From: JAAYBF01 sp963716445
Lineage (GTDB): Bacteria; Actinomycetota; Thermoleophilia; Solirubrobacterales; Thermoleophilaceae
Direction: 5' to 3'
Assembly: GCA_963716445.1 (NCBI GenBank)
Contig: OY970313.1
Coordinates: forward strand, 62,001-126,000
Length of the DNA stretch: 64,000 nt
Part shown: in pieces, positions 54,147-63,580 of the stretch
Numbering within the stretch: the stretch's first letter is position 1
How the letters are laid out: the number at the start of each line of letters is the position of its first letter
The notes under the pieces: generated by a model
Told to the model about the DNA's origin: nothing
Databases searched by the model: none
The model's input: the letters and a program-made list of their open reading frames with translations, nothing else
Translations under genes and position numbers: made by a program

Positions 54147-55538
54147 TTAGTGGGCGTCGTTCGCTCGAGCGGGATCTGGACCGTCGCCAGGGTCCCTCGT
54201 CGCGGTCACGCTGAACTGAGGCGGATCTGGACGTGCGGGACCATCCAGCTCACGGTTTGGCTCACGAGGGAGCTTTGGGGCCGCCGGTTGCCACGGGCGG
54301 AGATCCTGAACCAAGTCGCGGTAGAAGTCGATCGCCTGCGCTTTGGTCGCTTGTACGAATGAGCCATCCTCCTTGCCCCGCTTGGTGCCCATCTTCCGGG
54401 TGAACGCGATGCGAAATGCGCGTGGGTCCCGTTTGGGATCTGTGCTCGAGAGGAGTCGCTCTGGATACTGGCTCGCCTCACTCAAGAGCAATGAGCTGGT
54501 CTCACGTGCGCTGACGAAGCTGACATCGATCCTGAGGTCAGGCGGTGCGTGGCGAAGTTGGCGCACGAGCCACTTGATTCGGGTCCCGGGACGACCCTCC
54601 CGTGGGGCCTCAACATTCACGCTCGTAGTCACCCGGCGGGTTCTGAGGTCTGCCTCGATGACGAGCTTGCCGATCGCGTCGGGCACCTTGAGCGCTGCCA
54701 CAAGCTTGCCGCTGTCGACCAACTCTCTAATTGTCTCATCGCGCTGTGCGGTGACCGAGAGTCGCTGCGGTCGCAGAGGAATCACTTTGCGGCCGAGATC
54801 TTGCCCTAGCCCGAGCGCAACATAGTCAACGAACTGCTCCCATCGTTCCGCTACGGCTCCCGCCTCGGGATCGCGCGGTCGGAGTGTCTCGTTTGCGGTG
54901 GCGTCGCGAACTGCCACCCAGTGCTCGCCCATTCCTTGAAATCCGCTAGCCCCTGACTTCTCGTGATCCAAGTACGCGATCAGCTCCCCGAGAAGCCAGG
55001 CTTGATCTGGATCGGATAGCCCTCGATGGCGATGCTGGACGATCGCCTCGGTCAGGATGCGCCACCAGGACAGGTGAAAGAGGGAGACACGCCTCAGCTT
55101 TCGCTTGTCGACGGTGAACGGACAGTCGATGGGGGATGCGGTGATCTCGTTGGAGATCGTGAGCACCGCTTCGAAGTCGTTGTCCCGAGCCCAGTCGAGG
55201 TAGCGCGCTACCTGCTCCGCCTTCAAGCTGGCCTGTCCCGTCTTCACCTCCACCAGGCACTTCCACTCTTTCGAGCCACGGGTCGCGATGATCGCTCCAT
55301 CCGGAATGCATCGCTTGCCATCCAGGTCACGGAGCTGGATCTCGGTAAAGGTCTCGATACGGCCCTTAGGTGCGTCGAGATCGCCGAGCAGCGCGTATCC
55401 GAACTCCGGAACGGCATGGATCACCGCAAGCAGCGAGGACGTCGCCCTTTGCTCCCGCTCCTCCTGGCCACGTAGTCCGACCGTCGGGAGCAGCCGAGCC
55501 GCGCGCCATCCCTCTCGCCCATCCACGGTCTTGGCCAC
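54147..55538 (-). CDS. PD-(D/E)XK-like nuclease-fold protein, stress-response type
   Basis: A 463-residue soluble protein. Near residues 75-110 it has IPDGAIIATRG followed by CLVEVKTGQASLKAEQVARY, which gives the D...ExK pattern of PD-(D/E)XK nucleases. Further conserved-looking parts are ISNEITASP, VDKRKLRRVSLFHLSWW, DPDQAWLLGELIAYLDHEKS and, later, TKAQAIDFYRDLVQDL. Similar long proteins occur in many actinobacteria and are sometimes labelled stress response protein without proof. The GTG at 55538 is chosen because TAGTGT lies eight bases upstream; an earlier ATG is at 55628. A defence role is possible. The region looks less GC-rich than its surroundings. Confidence 0.7.
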   Translation of the reverse strand: MAKTVDGREGWRAARLLPTVGLRGQEEREQRATSSLLAVIHAVPEFGYALLGDLDAPKGRIETFTEIQLRDLDGKRCIPDGAIIATRGSKEWKCLVEVKTGQASLKAEQVARYLDWARDNDFEAVLTISNEITASPIDCPFTVDKRKLRRVSLFHLSWWRILTEAIVQHRHRGLSDPDQAWLLGELIAYLDHEKSGASGFQGMGEHWVAVRDATANETLRPRDPEAGAVAERWEQFVDYVALGLGQDLGRKVIPLRPQRLSVTAQRDETIRELVDSGKLVAALKVPDAIGKLVIEADLRTRRVTTSVNVEAPREGRPGTRIKWLVRQLRHAPPDLRIDVSFVSARETSSLLLSEASQYPERLLSSTDPKRDPRAFRIAFTRKMGTKRGKEDGSFVQATKAQAIDFYRDLVQDLRPWQPAAPKLPREPNRELDGPARPDPPQFSVTATRDPGDGPDPARANDAH

Positions 55539-55612
55539 AGCGGGTGACACTAACTCATCACTTCGACCTTCACGAAGGGGGGTGGCGTCTTCCACGGCGT
55601 CCCTACTCGACG

Positions 55613-56026
55613 GTGATCGACCAAGCAAGCGAGCGTTGGCCTATCAGGACCCTCGTTCTGGGTGGGCTGGCCATCTCTGCGGGCGTAGCTGGTTGGAGCC
55701 CGATCCCTGAAGCCGGGTTGCCGGGCATGGCGCTCGGCTCGGAAGCTGTCCTGGTCGCGGAACGGACGGCACTGCTGTTTGCGGTGTGGCTCGCGGCCTT
55801 GGTGATCGCTCTACAGGCTTGGCGGGGCCATTTGCCGGTCGAGGTGTCAGGGCAGGGCGTCAAGTACGCGGACGCGGCAGCCGGTCAGCAGTTCATCGAT
55901 GAGGTGCGTACGGCTGTTCGGAGGCACGACGCCGAGATCAGGGCAGTCCGGGTGGAGATCGACGACGTCAAGCGGCACAGGCGCGGCAGGCGCGATGGGC
56001 TATCCTGGGCCAGGTGGCATCCATGA
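55613..56026 (+). CDS. Small membrane protein with coiled C-terminus
   Basis: A 137-residue protein of unknown function. Two hydrophobic segments (about residues 13-30 and 48-66) are followed by a cytosolic helical tail with EIRAVRVEIDDVKRHRRGRR. The GTG start is the first that leaves the divergent promoter region free; longer frames would overlap the nuclease gene. The stop overlaps the HTH gene as ATGA, so the pair is one unit. It may be a small sensor or holin-like partner, but nothing proves it. Confidence 0.5.
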   Translation: MIDQASERWPIRTLVLGGLAISAGVAGWSPIPEAGLPGMALGSEAVLVAERTALLFAVWLAALVIALQAWRGHLPVEVSGQGVKYADAAAGQQFIDEVRTAVRRHDAEIRAVRVEIDDVKRHRRGRRDGLSWARWHP

Positions 56027-56220
56027 CTAGAGCCGAGATGGAGGATCGCGTCTTCGAGCTTTCTGCGCATCATTCGACGAGCGAGATCGCGGCTGACCTC
56101 GGTATCAGCTGGGAGGAGGCCGCCGAGCTGATGGGCAAGGTCTTCAGGGAGCGGAGCACGCCCAATCTCGTGGCGGCTGGCGAGGCGCTCGATCGTCTCG
56201 ACAAGATCCGCTTCGTCTGA
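56023..56220 (+). CDS. Small helix-turn-helix protein
   Basis: A 65-residue protein with a clear helix-turn-helix-like pattern (HSTSEIAADLGISWEEAAEL), similar to sigma-factor region 4 or small DNA-binding regulators. The ATG overlaps the membrane-protein stop as ATGA; a GTG three codons earlier is possible. It ends four bases before the convergent def stop. It may regulate the neighbouring accessory genes. Confidence 0.6.
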   Translation: MTRAEMEDRVFELSAHHSTSEIAADLGISWEEAAELMGKVFRERSTPNLVAAGEALDRLDKIRFV

Positions 56221-56224
56221 AGCG

Positions 56225-56767
56225 CTACTCGTAGTTCTTGCGCGGGAAGACGTCGCGGGTCAGCGAGTCCACGCGGTCGAGGAAGAGGATGCCGTCGAGG
56301 TGATCGATCTCGTGGAGCAGGCAGCGGGCCTCGAACCCCTCGGTCTCGATCTGGAGATCGGTTGCCTCGAGCCCGTCGTCGGTCAGGGTCAGGGCGTCGG
56401 CCTCGAGCTCGATGCGAGTCGCGCGGCGGACGTTGGCCGTCAGGTGGGGGATGCTCAGGCAGCCCTCGCGGGCGACCTCGGCACCGTCCTCGGCGACGAT
56501 GCGGGGGTTCGCGAGCAGGAGCAGGCCGTGGGTGGTCGTCGCCTTCCTGTGCTCGCTGACGTCGACCGCGACGATTCGCGTCAGCTCGCCGAGCTGCGTG
56601 GCCGCCAGGCCGACGCAGTGGCCGAAGGAGAGCATCGTCTCGAGCAGGTCGCGGGCCGCGCGCTCGGTATCCGCAACGACGCCACGCGAGGTCCCGTCGA
56701 CGGCCGCCTCCTCCGCCACCGTCTTCAGTGCCGGGTGGGGGTACTGGAGGACCTCGCGGACCGCCAC
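56225..56767 (-). CDS. def: Peptide deformylase
   Basis: A 180-residue metalloenzyme that removes the formyl group from nascent proteins. All three motifs are present: GLAATQLG, EGCLSIP with the metal Cys, and HEIDHLDG with the two metal His and catalytic Glu. Motif 1 has GLAATQ, where GLAAPQ or GLAANQ is more common. The GTG start follows the ACT-domain gene by 12 bases. Confidence 0.95.
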   Translation of the reverse strand: MAVREVLQYPHPALKTVAEEAAVDGTSRGVVADTERAARDLLETMLSFGHCVGLAATQLGELTRIVAVDVSEHRKATTTHGLLLLANPRIVAEDGAEVAREGCLSIPHLTANVRRATRIELEADALTLTDDGLEATDLQIETEGFEARCLLHEIDHLDGILFLDRVDSLTRDVFPRKNYE

Positions 56768-56779
56768 GGAGCGCGCCGC

Positions 56780-57319
56780 CTACAGCTCGTGGCGGTCTAG
56801 CTCGCGCAGGCTGACCTCGACGCTCTCGGACGCGGCGGCCGAGGCCAGCGCGGCGTCGAGCTCGGCGGCGTCGAGCTCGGGGGGCAGCGCGACCTCGATC
56901 AGCAGGGCGTAGAGCGAGGGTCCGCCGTCGCCCTCGGCGAGCCGCGTCTCGAGGTCGGTGATGTTGACCCCGTGCTCGGCGAGGACTTCGGTCGCTCGGT
57001 GGACGATGCCGGGGTGGTCGACGCCGTAGACGGCCACCACGTGCGTCGGCTCCGGCGTCGTCTCGGCGAGCGGCTCGACGGCGCTGAGCGCCAGCGCCTC
57101 GAGGCCGAGGTCGGCCGCGACGGCGTCGAGGTCGGCGCCGAGCGCCGCACGGTCCGCTCCGTCCGGCACCGCGAGGATCAGCGTCATCGCGAAGTGGCCG
57201 CGCAGGATCGACATCCGCGAGTCCTCGACATTGACGCCGTGTCGCAGCAGCACAGCGGTCGTCGCGGCGACGATGCCTGGCCGGTCCCTCCCGATCGCCG
57301 ACAGCGCGAGCTGGCTCAT
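56780..57319 (-). CDS. Tandem ACT-domain regulator (GcvR-like)
   Basis: A 179-residue protein with two ACT domains: the first with AIGRDRPGIVAATTAVLLRH, the second from about residue 89 with VYGVDHPGIVHRATEVL and VNITDLETRL. This is the layout of GcvR-like proteins that sense amino acids and act by protein contact. There is no DNA-binding domain. The ATG at 57319 is favoured over one four codons earlier because TATGCT lies exactly seven bases upstream. It is in one unit with def. Confidence 0.85.
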   Translation of the reverse strand: MSQLALSAIGRDRPGIVAATTAVLLRHGVNVEDSRMSILRGHFAMTLILAVPDGADRAALGADLDAVAADLGLEALALSAVEPLAETTPEPTHVVAVYGVDHPGIVHRATEVLAEHGVNITDLETRLAEGDGGPSLYALLIEVALPPELDAAELDAALASAAASESVEVSLRELDRHEL

Positions 57320-57326
57320 GCGACCG

Positions 57327-57332
57327 AGCATA
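57327..57332 (-). promoter_or_regulatory. -10 element for ACT-domain gene
   Basis: TATGCT on the minus strand with a seven-base gap to the ATG at 57319, fitting a leaderless message. Confidence 0.5.
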
Positions 57333-57363
57333 CGCCAGCCCCAGCTCTGCGATTGGGGCCGTG

Positions 57364-57419
57364 GTGAACGAGTGGACTATTGACTGGGCTAGGGCCAAGT
57401 CAATAGTCCACTCGTTCAC
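57364..57419. repeat. Intergenic palindrome, copy 2
   Basis: A perfect 22-base inverted repeat (57364-57385 with 57398-57419) around a 12-base centre. It lies in the divergent gap between the ACT-domain gene and hemB, so it cannot serve as a simple terminator for either. It matches copy 1 at 13327-13372 through most of the arm, with the paired AG to CT swap and a few outer bases of extra pairing. Confidence 0.75.
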
Positions 57420-57546
57420 GAGAGGAGGGTCCTGGGCCCGAAACGGCTGAGATACCACTGAGAACCATGGCGATCGGTGACCTTGGACGCCGATCGAAGC
57501 CCAGCCACCGCGCTGCCCAGCCAAAGGACGGGCAGTCCGGCGGCCC

Positions 57547-57552
57547 TAGAAT
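57547..57552 (+). promoter_or_regulatory. -10 element for hemB
   Basis: TAGAAT with a seven-base gap to the hemB ATG, matching the leaderless pattern seen elsewhere in the window. Confidence 0.55.
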
Positions 57553-57559
57553 CAAGCCG

Positions 57560-58521
<962 letters not shown>

Positions 58522-58534
<13 letters not shown>

Positions 58535-59607
58535 GAGAGGCGGCCGCGATCCCCAAGATCCGCAGCCGCAGGGACGGCGCGGCGGTGCCCCTCGACGACC
58601 TCGACAAGCGGCTGCTGAACCTGATGCAGGGCAGCTTCCCGCTCGCGTCGCGGCCCTACGAGCACGTCGCCGCACTCGCCGAGGTCCCCGAGGGAGACGT
58701 GCTGCGCCGCGTCCAGCGCCTGATCGACGAGCGGATCATCCGCCAGGTCACGCCGATCTTCGACACTCGCGTGCTCGGCTACAGCTCGATGCTCGTCGCG
58801 GCCAAGGTCGATCCGGAGAACCCCCACCGCGCGGCCGCGGTCGTCAACTCGCATCCCGGCGTCTCGCACAACTACCTGCGCAACCACGACTTCAACATGT
58901 GGTTCACGATCGCGACCGAGCCGGACTCGAAGCTCGGGCTGCAGGGCACGCTCGACGTCCTCCAGGAGCTGACCGGCGCCGAGTCGGTGCGCCAGCTGCC
59001 GACGATCAAGCTGTTCAAGATCCGGATGGACCTCGAGATGGAGAAGGGCACGCGCGACCTCGCCGCCGCCGGCATCGCCCAGGACCCGATCGAACCCGAC
59101 CCGATCGAACTCTCGGACCTCGATCTGGCCGTCATCCGCGCCCTCCAGGGCGACATGCCGGTCGTCTCCGAGCCGTACGCGCCGGCGGCCGCGGAGATCG
59201 GCGTCTCCCAGGCCGAGCTGCTCGAGCACCTCGAGTCGATGCGCGAGCGCAAGGCGCTGCGCCGCGTCGCCGCGATCCTCTTCCACCGCCGCGCCGGCTT
59301 CTCCGCCAACGGCATGGGCGTCTGGAACGTCCCCGACGAGCGGATCATGGAGATCGCCCCGCTGATGGCGTCCTTCCGCGGCATCTCCCACTGCTACCAG
59401 CGGCCGACCTACGCGGACTGGCCCTACAGCGTCTTCACGATGGCCCACGGCCGCTCGAAGGACGAGTGCGACGCGATCCTCGACTCGATCGCCGAGGAGA
59501 GCGGCATCGACGACCGCCGAACGCTCTACTCGTCGACCGAGTTCAAGAAGATCCGCCTGCTCTACTTCACCGACGAGCACCGTCGCTGGGAGGCGGAGCA
59601 CACATGA
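58522..59607 (+). CDS. Fused AhbA-AhbB-like siroheme decarboxylase / Lrp-AsnC protein
   Basis: A 361-residue protein with two similar halves, each with an AsnC-type HTH (LDKRLLNLMQGSFPLASRPY and LDLAVIRALQGDMPVVSEPY) followed by an alpha/beta domain. The halves carry SHNYLRNHDFNMWFT and SHCYQRPTYADWPYSVFTM, which match the substrate-binding motifs of AhbA and AhbB. AhbAB decarboxylates siroheme to didecarboxysiroheme on the alternative haem pathway, and NirDLGH relatives act on haem d1. Here both halves are in one chain between hemB and hemL. A purely regulatory role remains possible. Confidence 0.82.
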
Positions 59608-60929
59608 GCGCGGGCCCGTCCTGGGCCCGGTCGGAGGAGCTTCACCGCCGCGCCGTCGGCCTGCTGCCCGGCGGCGTCAACTCGCCCGTGCGCGCGATGC
59701 GCTCGATCGGTCGCGACCCGGTCTACGTCGCGTCGGGCGCCGGCGCCGAGCTGGTCGACGTCGACGGCAACCGCTACCTCGACTACGTCTGCTCGTGGGG
59801 CCCGCTGATCGCCGGCCACGCCCACCCGCGCGTCGTCGACGCAGTCACCGCCGCCGCGGCGCGGGGGACGAGCTACGGCGCGCCGACCGAGGCCGAGGTC
59901 GAGATAGCCGCCGAGATAGCCGCGCGCGTGCCGGGCGCCGAGATGGTCCGGATGGTCAACTCGGGCACCGAGGCGTCGATGAGCGCGATCCGCCTGGCGC
60001 GCGCGGCGACCGGCCGCGAGAAGCTGCTGAAGTTCGCCGGCGCCTACCACGGTCACGTCGACGGCCTGCTCGCCGAGGCCGGCTCGGGCCTCGCGACGGC
60101 GGGCATCCCCGCGAGCCCGGGCGTGCCCGCCGCCCAGGCGGCGATGACGGTCGTGGTCCCCTGGAACGACCGAGGGGCGGTCGAGCGGGCGCTCGAGGAG
60201 CACCAGGTCGCCGCGGTCCTGGCCGAGCCCTACCCCGCCAACATGGGGCTCGTCCCGCCCGCGGGCGCCACCGGCGCCGACGGCGGGCCCGACGGCGAGC
60301 CCTTCCTGCCCTTCCTGCGCGAGCAGGCAGACCGCAACGGCGCCCTGCTGGTCTTCGACGAGGTGATCAGCGGCTTCCGCGTCGGCCGCGGCGGCGCCCA
60401 GGAGCGCGAGCGGGTGACCCCTGACCTGACCGTGCTCGGCAAGGTGATCGGTGGCGGCCTGCCCGCCGCCGCCTACGTCGGCCGTCGCGATCTGATGGAG
60501 CGGGTCGCCCCGGCCGGCGACGTCTACCAGGCCGGCACGCTGTCGGGAAACCCGCTCGCCACGGCCGCCGGCCTGGCGACGCTGTCGCTGCTCGACGCGG
60601 AGGCCTATGCGCGCCTCGACGCCGTCACCGCGGCGCTCGCGGACGGGTTGCGCGAGGCGGCCGCCGCCGCCGGCGTCCCAGCCCACGTCACCCGCGCCAC
60701 CGGCCTGCTCACGCTGTTCTTCCACGACGGCCCGGTCGCCGGCTACGCCGACGCGAAGGCCTGCGACGCCGACGCCTTCGCCGCCTTCTGCCGCCCGATG
60801 CTCGCGCGCGGCGTCTACCTGCCGCCGTCCCAGTTCGAGGCCTGGTTCCCCTCGCTCGCCCATACCGACGAGCAGGTCGAGCGCACGCTCGCGGCTGCCC
60901 GCGACTCGCTGCGCGAGGTCGCGGCTTGA
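59604..60929 (+). CDS. hemL: Glutamate-1-semialdehyde 2,1-aminomutase
   Basis: A 441-residue PLP enzyme that makes 5-aminolevulinate from glutamate-1-semialdehyde. It has GGVNSPVRAM, MVNSGTEASMSAIRLAR, YHGHVDGLL, FDEVISGFRVGRGGAQ, and the PLP Lys280 in LGKVIGGGLP. The presence of HemL shows the C5 (glutamyl-tRNA) route to ALA. It overlaps the AhbAB-like gene as ATGA and the next gene as TTGA. Confidence 0.97.
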   Translation: MSAGPSWARSEELHRRAVGLLPGGVNSPVRAMRSIGRDPVYVASGAGAELVDVDGNRYLDYVCSWGPLIAGHAHPRVVDAVTAAAARGTSYGAPTEAEVEIAAEIAARVPGAEMVRMVNSGTEASMSAIRLARAATGREKLLKFAGAYHGHVDGLLAEAGSGLATAGIPASPGVPAAQAAMTVVVPWNDRGAVERALEEHQVAAVLAEPYPANMGLVPPAGATGADGGPDGEPFLPFLREQADRNGALLVFDEVISGFRVGRGGAQERERVTPDLTVLGKVIGGGLPAAAYVGRRDLMERVAPAGDVYQAGTLSGNPLATAAGLATLSLLDAEAYARLDAVTAALADGLREAAAAAGVPAHVTRATGLLTLFFHDGPVAGYADAKACDADAFAAFCRPMLARGVYLPPSQFEAWFPSLAHTDEQVERTLAAARDSLREVAA

Positions 60930-61300
60930 GCGCTCTGGGCGAGGTCGTCGCGGCCGTCGATCCAGCCCTCGCCGAGCACGCCGTCGCCGACCCGGGGCCG
61001 GATCGCTTCGCCGACGTCGTCGACGACCCCCACCGGCTGTTCACGATCGAGGCGGTCCACGAGGGCTACCTGCTCCACTACGGCGAGCCGCGCGCCTTCG
61101 CGGGCATGGACGCCGACCTGCGGCTGCTCGCCGGCGATGCGCTCTACGCGCTCGGGCTCAGCCGGGTCGCCGAGCGCGGCGACCTCGACGCCGTCGCCCA
61201 GCTCTCCGACCTGATCTCGGCCGCGGCCAGGGCGCATGCGGAGGGCAGTCCCGAGCGCGCAGCGGCCCTCTGGCCCGAGAGGGCGCGACGCCTCGCCTAG
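60926..61300 (+). CDS. Small hypothetical protein after hemL
   Basis: A 124-residue acidic, helical protein of unknown function. There is no membrane segment or metal motif. A central VHEGYLLHYGEPRAFAGM and AGDALYALGLSRVAERGD look conserved in style. The TTG start overlaps the hemL stop as TTGA. Its place between haem and cytochrome genes suggests a link to haem use or respiration, but that is inference. Confidence 0.6.
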   Translation: MSALGEVVAAVDPALAEHAVADPGPDRFADVVDDPHRLFTIEAVHEGYLLHYGEPRAFAGMDADLRLLAGDALYALGLSRVAERGDLDAVAQLSDLISAAARAHAEGSPERAAALWPERARRLA

Positions 61301-61308
61301 CGCCTAAT

Positions 61309-61314
61309 TAGAAT
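61309..61314 (+). promoter_or_regulatory. -10 element for Rieske operon
   Basis: TAGAAT ends three bases before an ATG at 61318, too close for that ATG to be transcribed fully. A transcript would begin near 61322, so the next in-frame start, GTG at 61354, is preferred. Confidence 0.5.
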
Positions 61315-61353
61315 CCGATGTCCCGCCCGATTCCCGGGCGCCCAGACCTCGCA

Positions 61354-62019
61354 GTGGCTACCTCCCCGGACAAGCACAAGCGCAAGTCGCGCTACACGGC
61401 CGACCGCAACATCCCCGGCGCGTTCGAGGGCGAGACGGTCACGCGCCGCGCCTTCATGACCGGTGGCGCGCTCGCCGCGGGCGGCGTCGCCACTGCCGCC
61501 TTCGGCCTGCCGGCGCTCGGCTTCGCGCTCGGCCCGATGTTCGAGCGCAGCGCCCCTGAGAGCTGGCAGGACGTCGGCCGCGAGGGCGACTTCAACCCGC
61601 AGACCTACGTCCCGGTCGTGATGAGCATCGTCCCGTCGATCGGCGAGGCCGGCAAGACCACGGTCTACGTGCGCCGCTTCGACTCCGGTCGCGACGCCGA
61701 GCGCAACGCCGACCTTCCCTACGTCGCGATCTCGACCCGCTGCGCACACCTCGGCTGCCCGGTCCGCTACATCCAGGCGTCGCAGCGCTTCGTCTGCCCG
61801 TGCCATGGCGGCGTCTACGACTTCGAGGGCAAGGTGGAGGGCGGGCCGCCGGTCCGTCCGCTCGACCGCTTCTACACGCGCGTGCGCGGCGGCCGGGTCG
61901 AGGTCGGCAACCGTTTCTCGGTCAACTCGGAGCTGGAGCGCTTCCCGCATCCGCGCGATCCGTCGAACCACCTCGACGGGCTCTGGCAGTACCTCTACCC
62001 CGGCCGCCCGAGCACATGA
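61354..62019 (+). CDS. qcrA: Rieske iron-sulfur subunit of menaquinol:cytochrome c reductase
   Basis: A 221-residue Rieske protein. A twin-arginine-like motif (VTRRAFMTGG) precedes one hydrophobic helix (about 37-56). The [2Fe-2S] cluster is bound by CAHLGC (Cys130, His132) and CPCHGG (Cys148, His151), and the disulfide cysteines are Cys135 and Cys150. It carries electrons from menaquinol at the outer face to the cytochrome c domain. The stop overlaps the cytochrome b gene as ATGA. An ATG at 61318 would add 12 residues. Confidence 0.94.
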   Translation: MATSPDKHKRKSRYTADRNIPGAFEGETVTRRAFMTGGALAAGGVATAAFGLPALGFALGPMFERSAPESWQDVGREGDFNPQTYVPVVMSIVPSIGEAGKTTVYVRRFDSGRDAERNADLPYVAISTRCAHLGCPVRYIQASQRFVCPCHGGVYDFEGKVEGGPPVRPLDRFYTRVRGGRVEVGNRFSVNSELERFPHPRDPSNHLDGLWQYLYPGRPST

Positions 62020-62813
62020 GCCTGGTCCCCAAGTTCATGCGGCCCGCCCCGCCGCGCCCCGCGGAGCGTGAGGCGCCGAAGCCGAGCGCCACGGAGAAGC
62101 TTCAGGCGGACGGCGCCGAGGCCGGCATCGGGGTCCTCGGATACCTCGACGAGCGCACCGGCGCGAGCCCCTTCCTGCGCGGCTTCCTCTTCCGCAAGGT
62201 GCCGAAGGGAACGAACTGGTTCTACACGCTCGGCTCGGCGACGATGTTCGCCTTCGTCTCGCAGGCGGTCACAGGCGTCTTCCTGGCGATGTACTACGAG
62301 CCGGATCCCACGCGCGCCTACACGTCGGCCGCGCACATCACCAACGACGTCTTCCTCGGCGAGCTGGTCCGCGGGATGCACCGCTGGGGCTCGACGGTGA
62401 TGATCGTCCTGCTCTTCCTCCACATGGGGAGGACCTTCGTCTTCGGCGCCTACAAGTACCCGCGCGAGCTGAACTGGGTGATCGGCGTCGTGCTGACCGT
62501 CCTCACGCTGATGATGGGCCTGACCGGCTATCTGCTGCCGTTCGACCAGCGGTCGTTCTGGGCGACGGTCGTCGGCGTCAACATCAACGCCTCGGGCCCG
62601 ATCATGGGCCCGTACCTGGCCGACTTCATGCGCGGCGGCGCCGAGTTCGGAGCGACGACGCTGACCCGCTTCTACGCGTTGCACATGATGCTGATCCCCG
62701 GCCTGATCGGCGTGCTGATCGGCGCCCACCTGTATCTCGTCGCGAAGCTCGGCACGACCGCTCCGCCGTGGCTGAAGGCCGAGAAGAAGTCGCTCCAGCG
62801 CGAGGAGGTCTGA
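62016..62813 (+). CDS. qcrB: Cytochrome b6-like subunit of bc complex
   Basis: A 265-residue cytochrome b N-terminal half with four membrane helices, the b6 type. The two haem b are held by His pairs in helices II and IV: HRWGSTVMIVLLFLHMGR and YALHMMLIPG with GAHLYLV. A 45-residue hydrophilic N-terminal extension (KPSATEKLQADGAEAG) precedes the core. It is followed by subunit IV in a separate gene, as in Bacillus QcrB/QcrC, and not by a full-length cytochrome b. Confidence 0.94.
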   Translation: MSLVPKFMRPAPPRPAEREAPKPSATEKLQADGAEAGIGVLGYLDERTGASPFLRGFLFRKVPKGTNWFYTLGSATMFAFVSQAVTGVFLAMYYEPDPTRAYTSAAHITNDVFLGELVRGMHRWGSTVMIVLLFLHMGRTFVFGAYKYPRELNWVIGVVLTVLTLMMGLTGYLLPFDQRSFWATVVGVNINASGPIMGPYLADFMRGGAEFGATTLTRFYALHMMLIPGLIGVLIGAHLYLVAKLGTTAPPWLKAEKKSLQREEV

Positions 62814-62814
62814 G

Positions 62815-63573
62815 GTGAACGCGCGCGAGAAGGAGCAGTACCTGCGCGAGTACTCGATCCTCAAGAGCCAGGGCAAGCCGTTCTTCCCTTACGCCGTCGC
62901 CAAGGACGGCGCGATGGCCGCGATCACGCTCGGCGTGATCATCCTGATGGCGGTCCTCTTCGGCGCCGAGCTCGGCCCCAAGGCCGATCCGACGACGACG
63001 ACCTACTCGCCGCGGCCCGAGTGGTACTTCTTCTTCCTCTTCGAGCTGCTGCGCGTCGTCAAGCCGCCCGCGCTCACGTTCGTGGCGACGATCGGCATCC
63101 CGACGATCGCGCTGATGCTGCTCCTGCTGCTGCCGTTCTACGACCGCAACCCGGAGCGCCACCCGATGAAGCGGCCGATCGCGATGATCGGCGCGGTCGC
63201 GACCGTCGCGGCGATGGCCTACCTCTCGATCCTCGGCGCGCTCGCCGGTCCGCCGAGCGAGATCGACATCGAGGTGGCGTCGCAATACCAGCGCGGCGCC
63301 GACGTCACCGCCGCCTCGGGCTGCCTCGGCTGCCACAAGATCGGCGAGAACGGCAACACCCTCGGCCCCGACCTGACCGAGATCGGCGATCGGCTCGGGC
63401 GCGACGCGATCGCCCGAACGCTGGTCAACCCGACCGCGCCGATGCCGTCGTACGCGAGCCTGCGCGAGAGCAAGCCGAAGCAGTTCGAGGATATGGTCGG
63501 CTTCATCGCGTCGCTCAAGGAGGACAACGAGGGCGCTCAGCCCTCGGGCGGCGGCGAGTCCGAGTCGAGGTAG
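62815..63573 (+). CDS. qcrC: Subunit IV-cytochrome c fusion of bc complex
   Basis: A 252-residue protein. The N-terminal half is subunit IV of cytochrome b6f, with three helices and the Qo-site PEWYFFFLFELLRVVK. The C-terminal part (about 155-235) is a monohaem cytochrome c with CLGCH at residues 170-174 and a likely Met axial ligand near PMPSY. This fusion matches Bacillus QcrC. The C-terminal tail is Ser/Glu-rich. It is one base after the cytochrome b stop. Confidence 0.93.
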   Translation: MNAREKEQYLREYSILKSQGKPFFPYAVAKDGAMAAITLGVIILMAVLFGAELGPKADPTTTTYSPRPEWYFFFLFELLRVVKPPALTFVATIGIPTIALMLLLLLPFYDRNPERHPMKRPIAMIGAVATVAAMAYLSILGALAGPPSEIDIEVASQYQRGADVTAASGCLGCHKIGENGNTLGPDLTEIGDRLGRDAIARTLVNPTAPMPSYASLRESKPKQFEDMVGFIASLKEDNEGAQPSGGGESESR

Positions 63574-63580
63574 GCGCGCC

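Noticed and set aside
61318..61353. ATG at 61318 as start of the Rieske protein
   Set aside because: The TAGAAT box ends only three bases before it, so RNA would start inside the codon region; the added 12 residues also lack family likeness.
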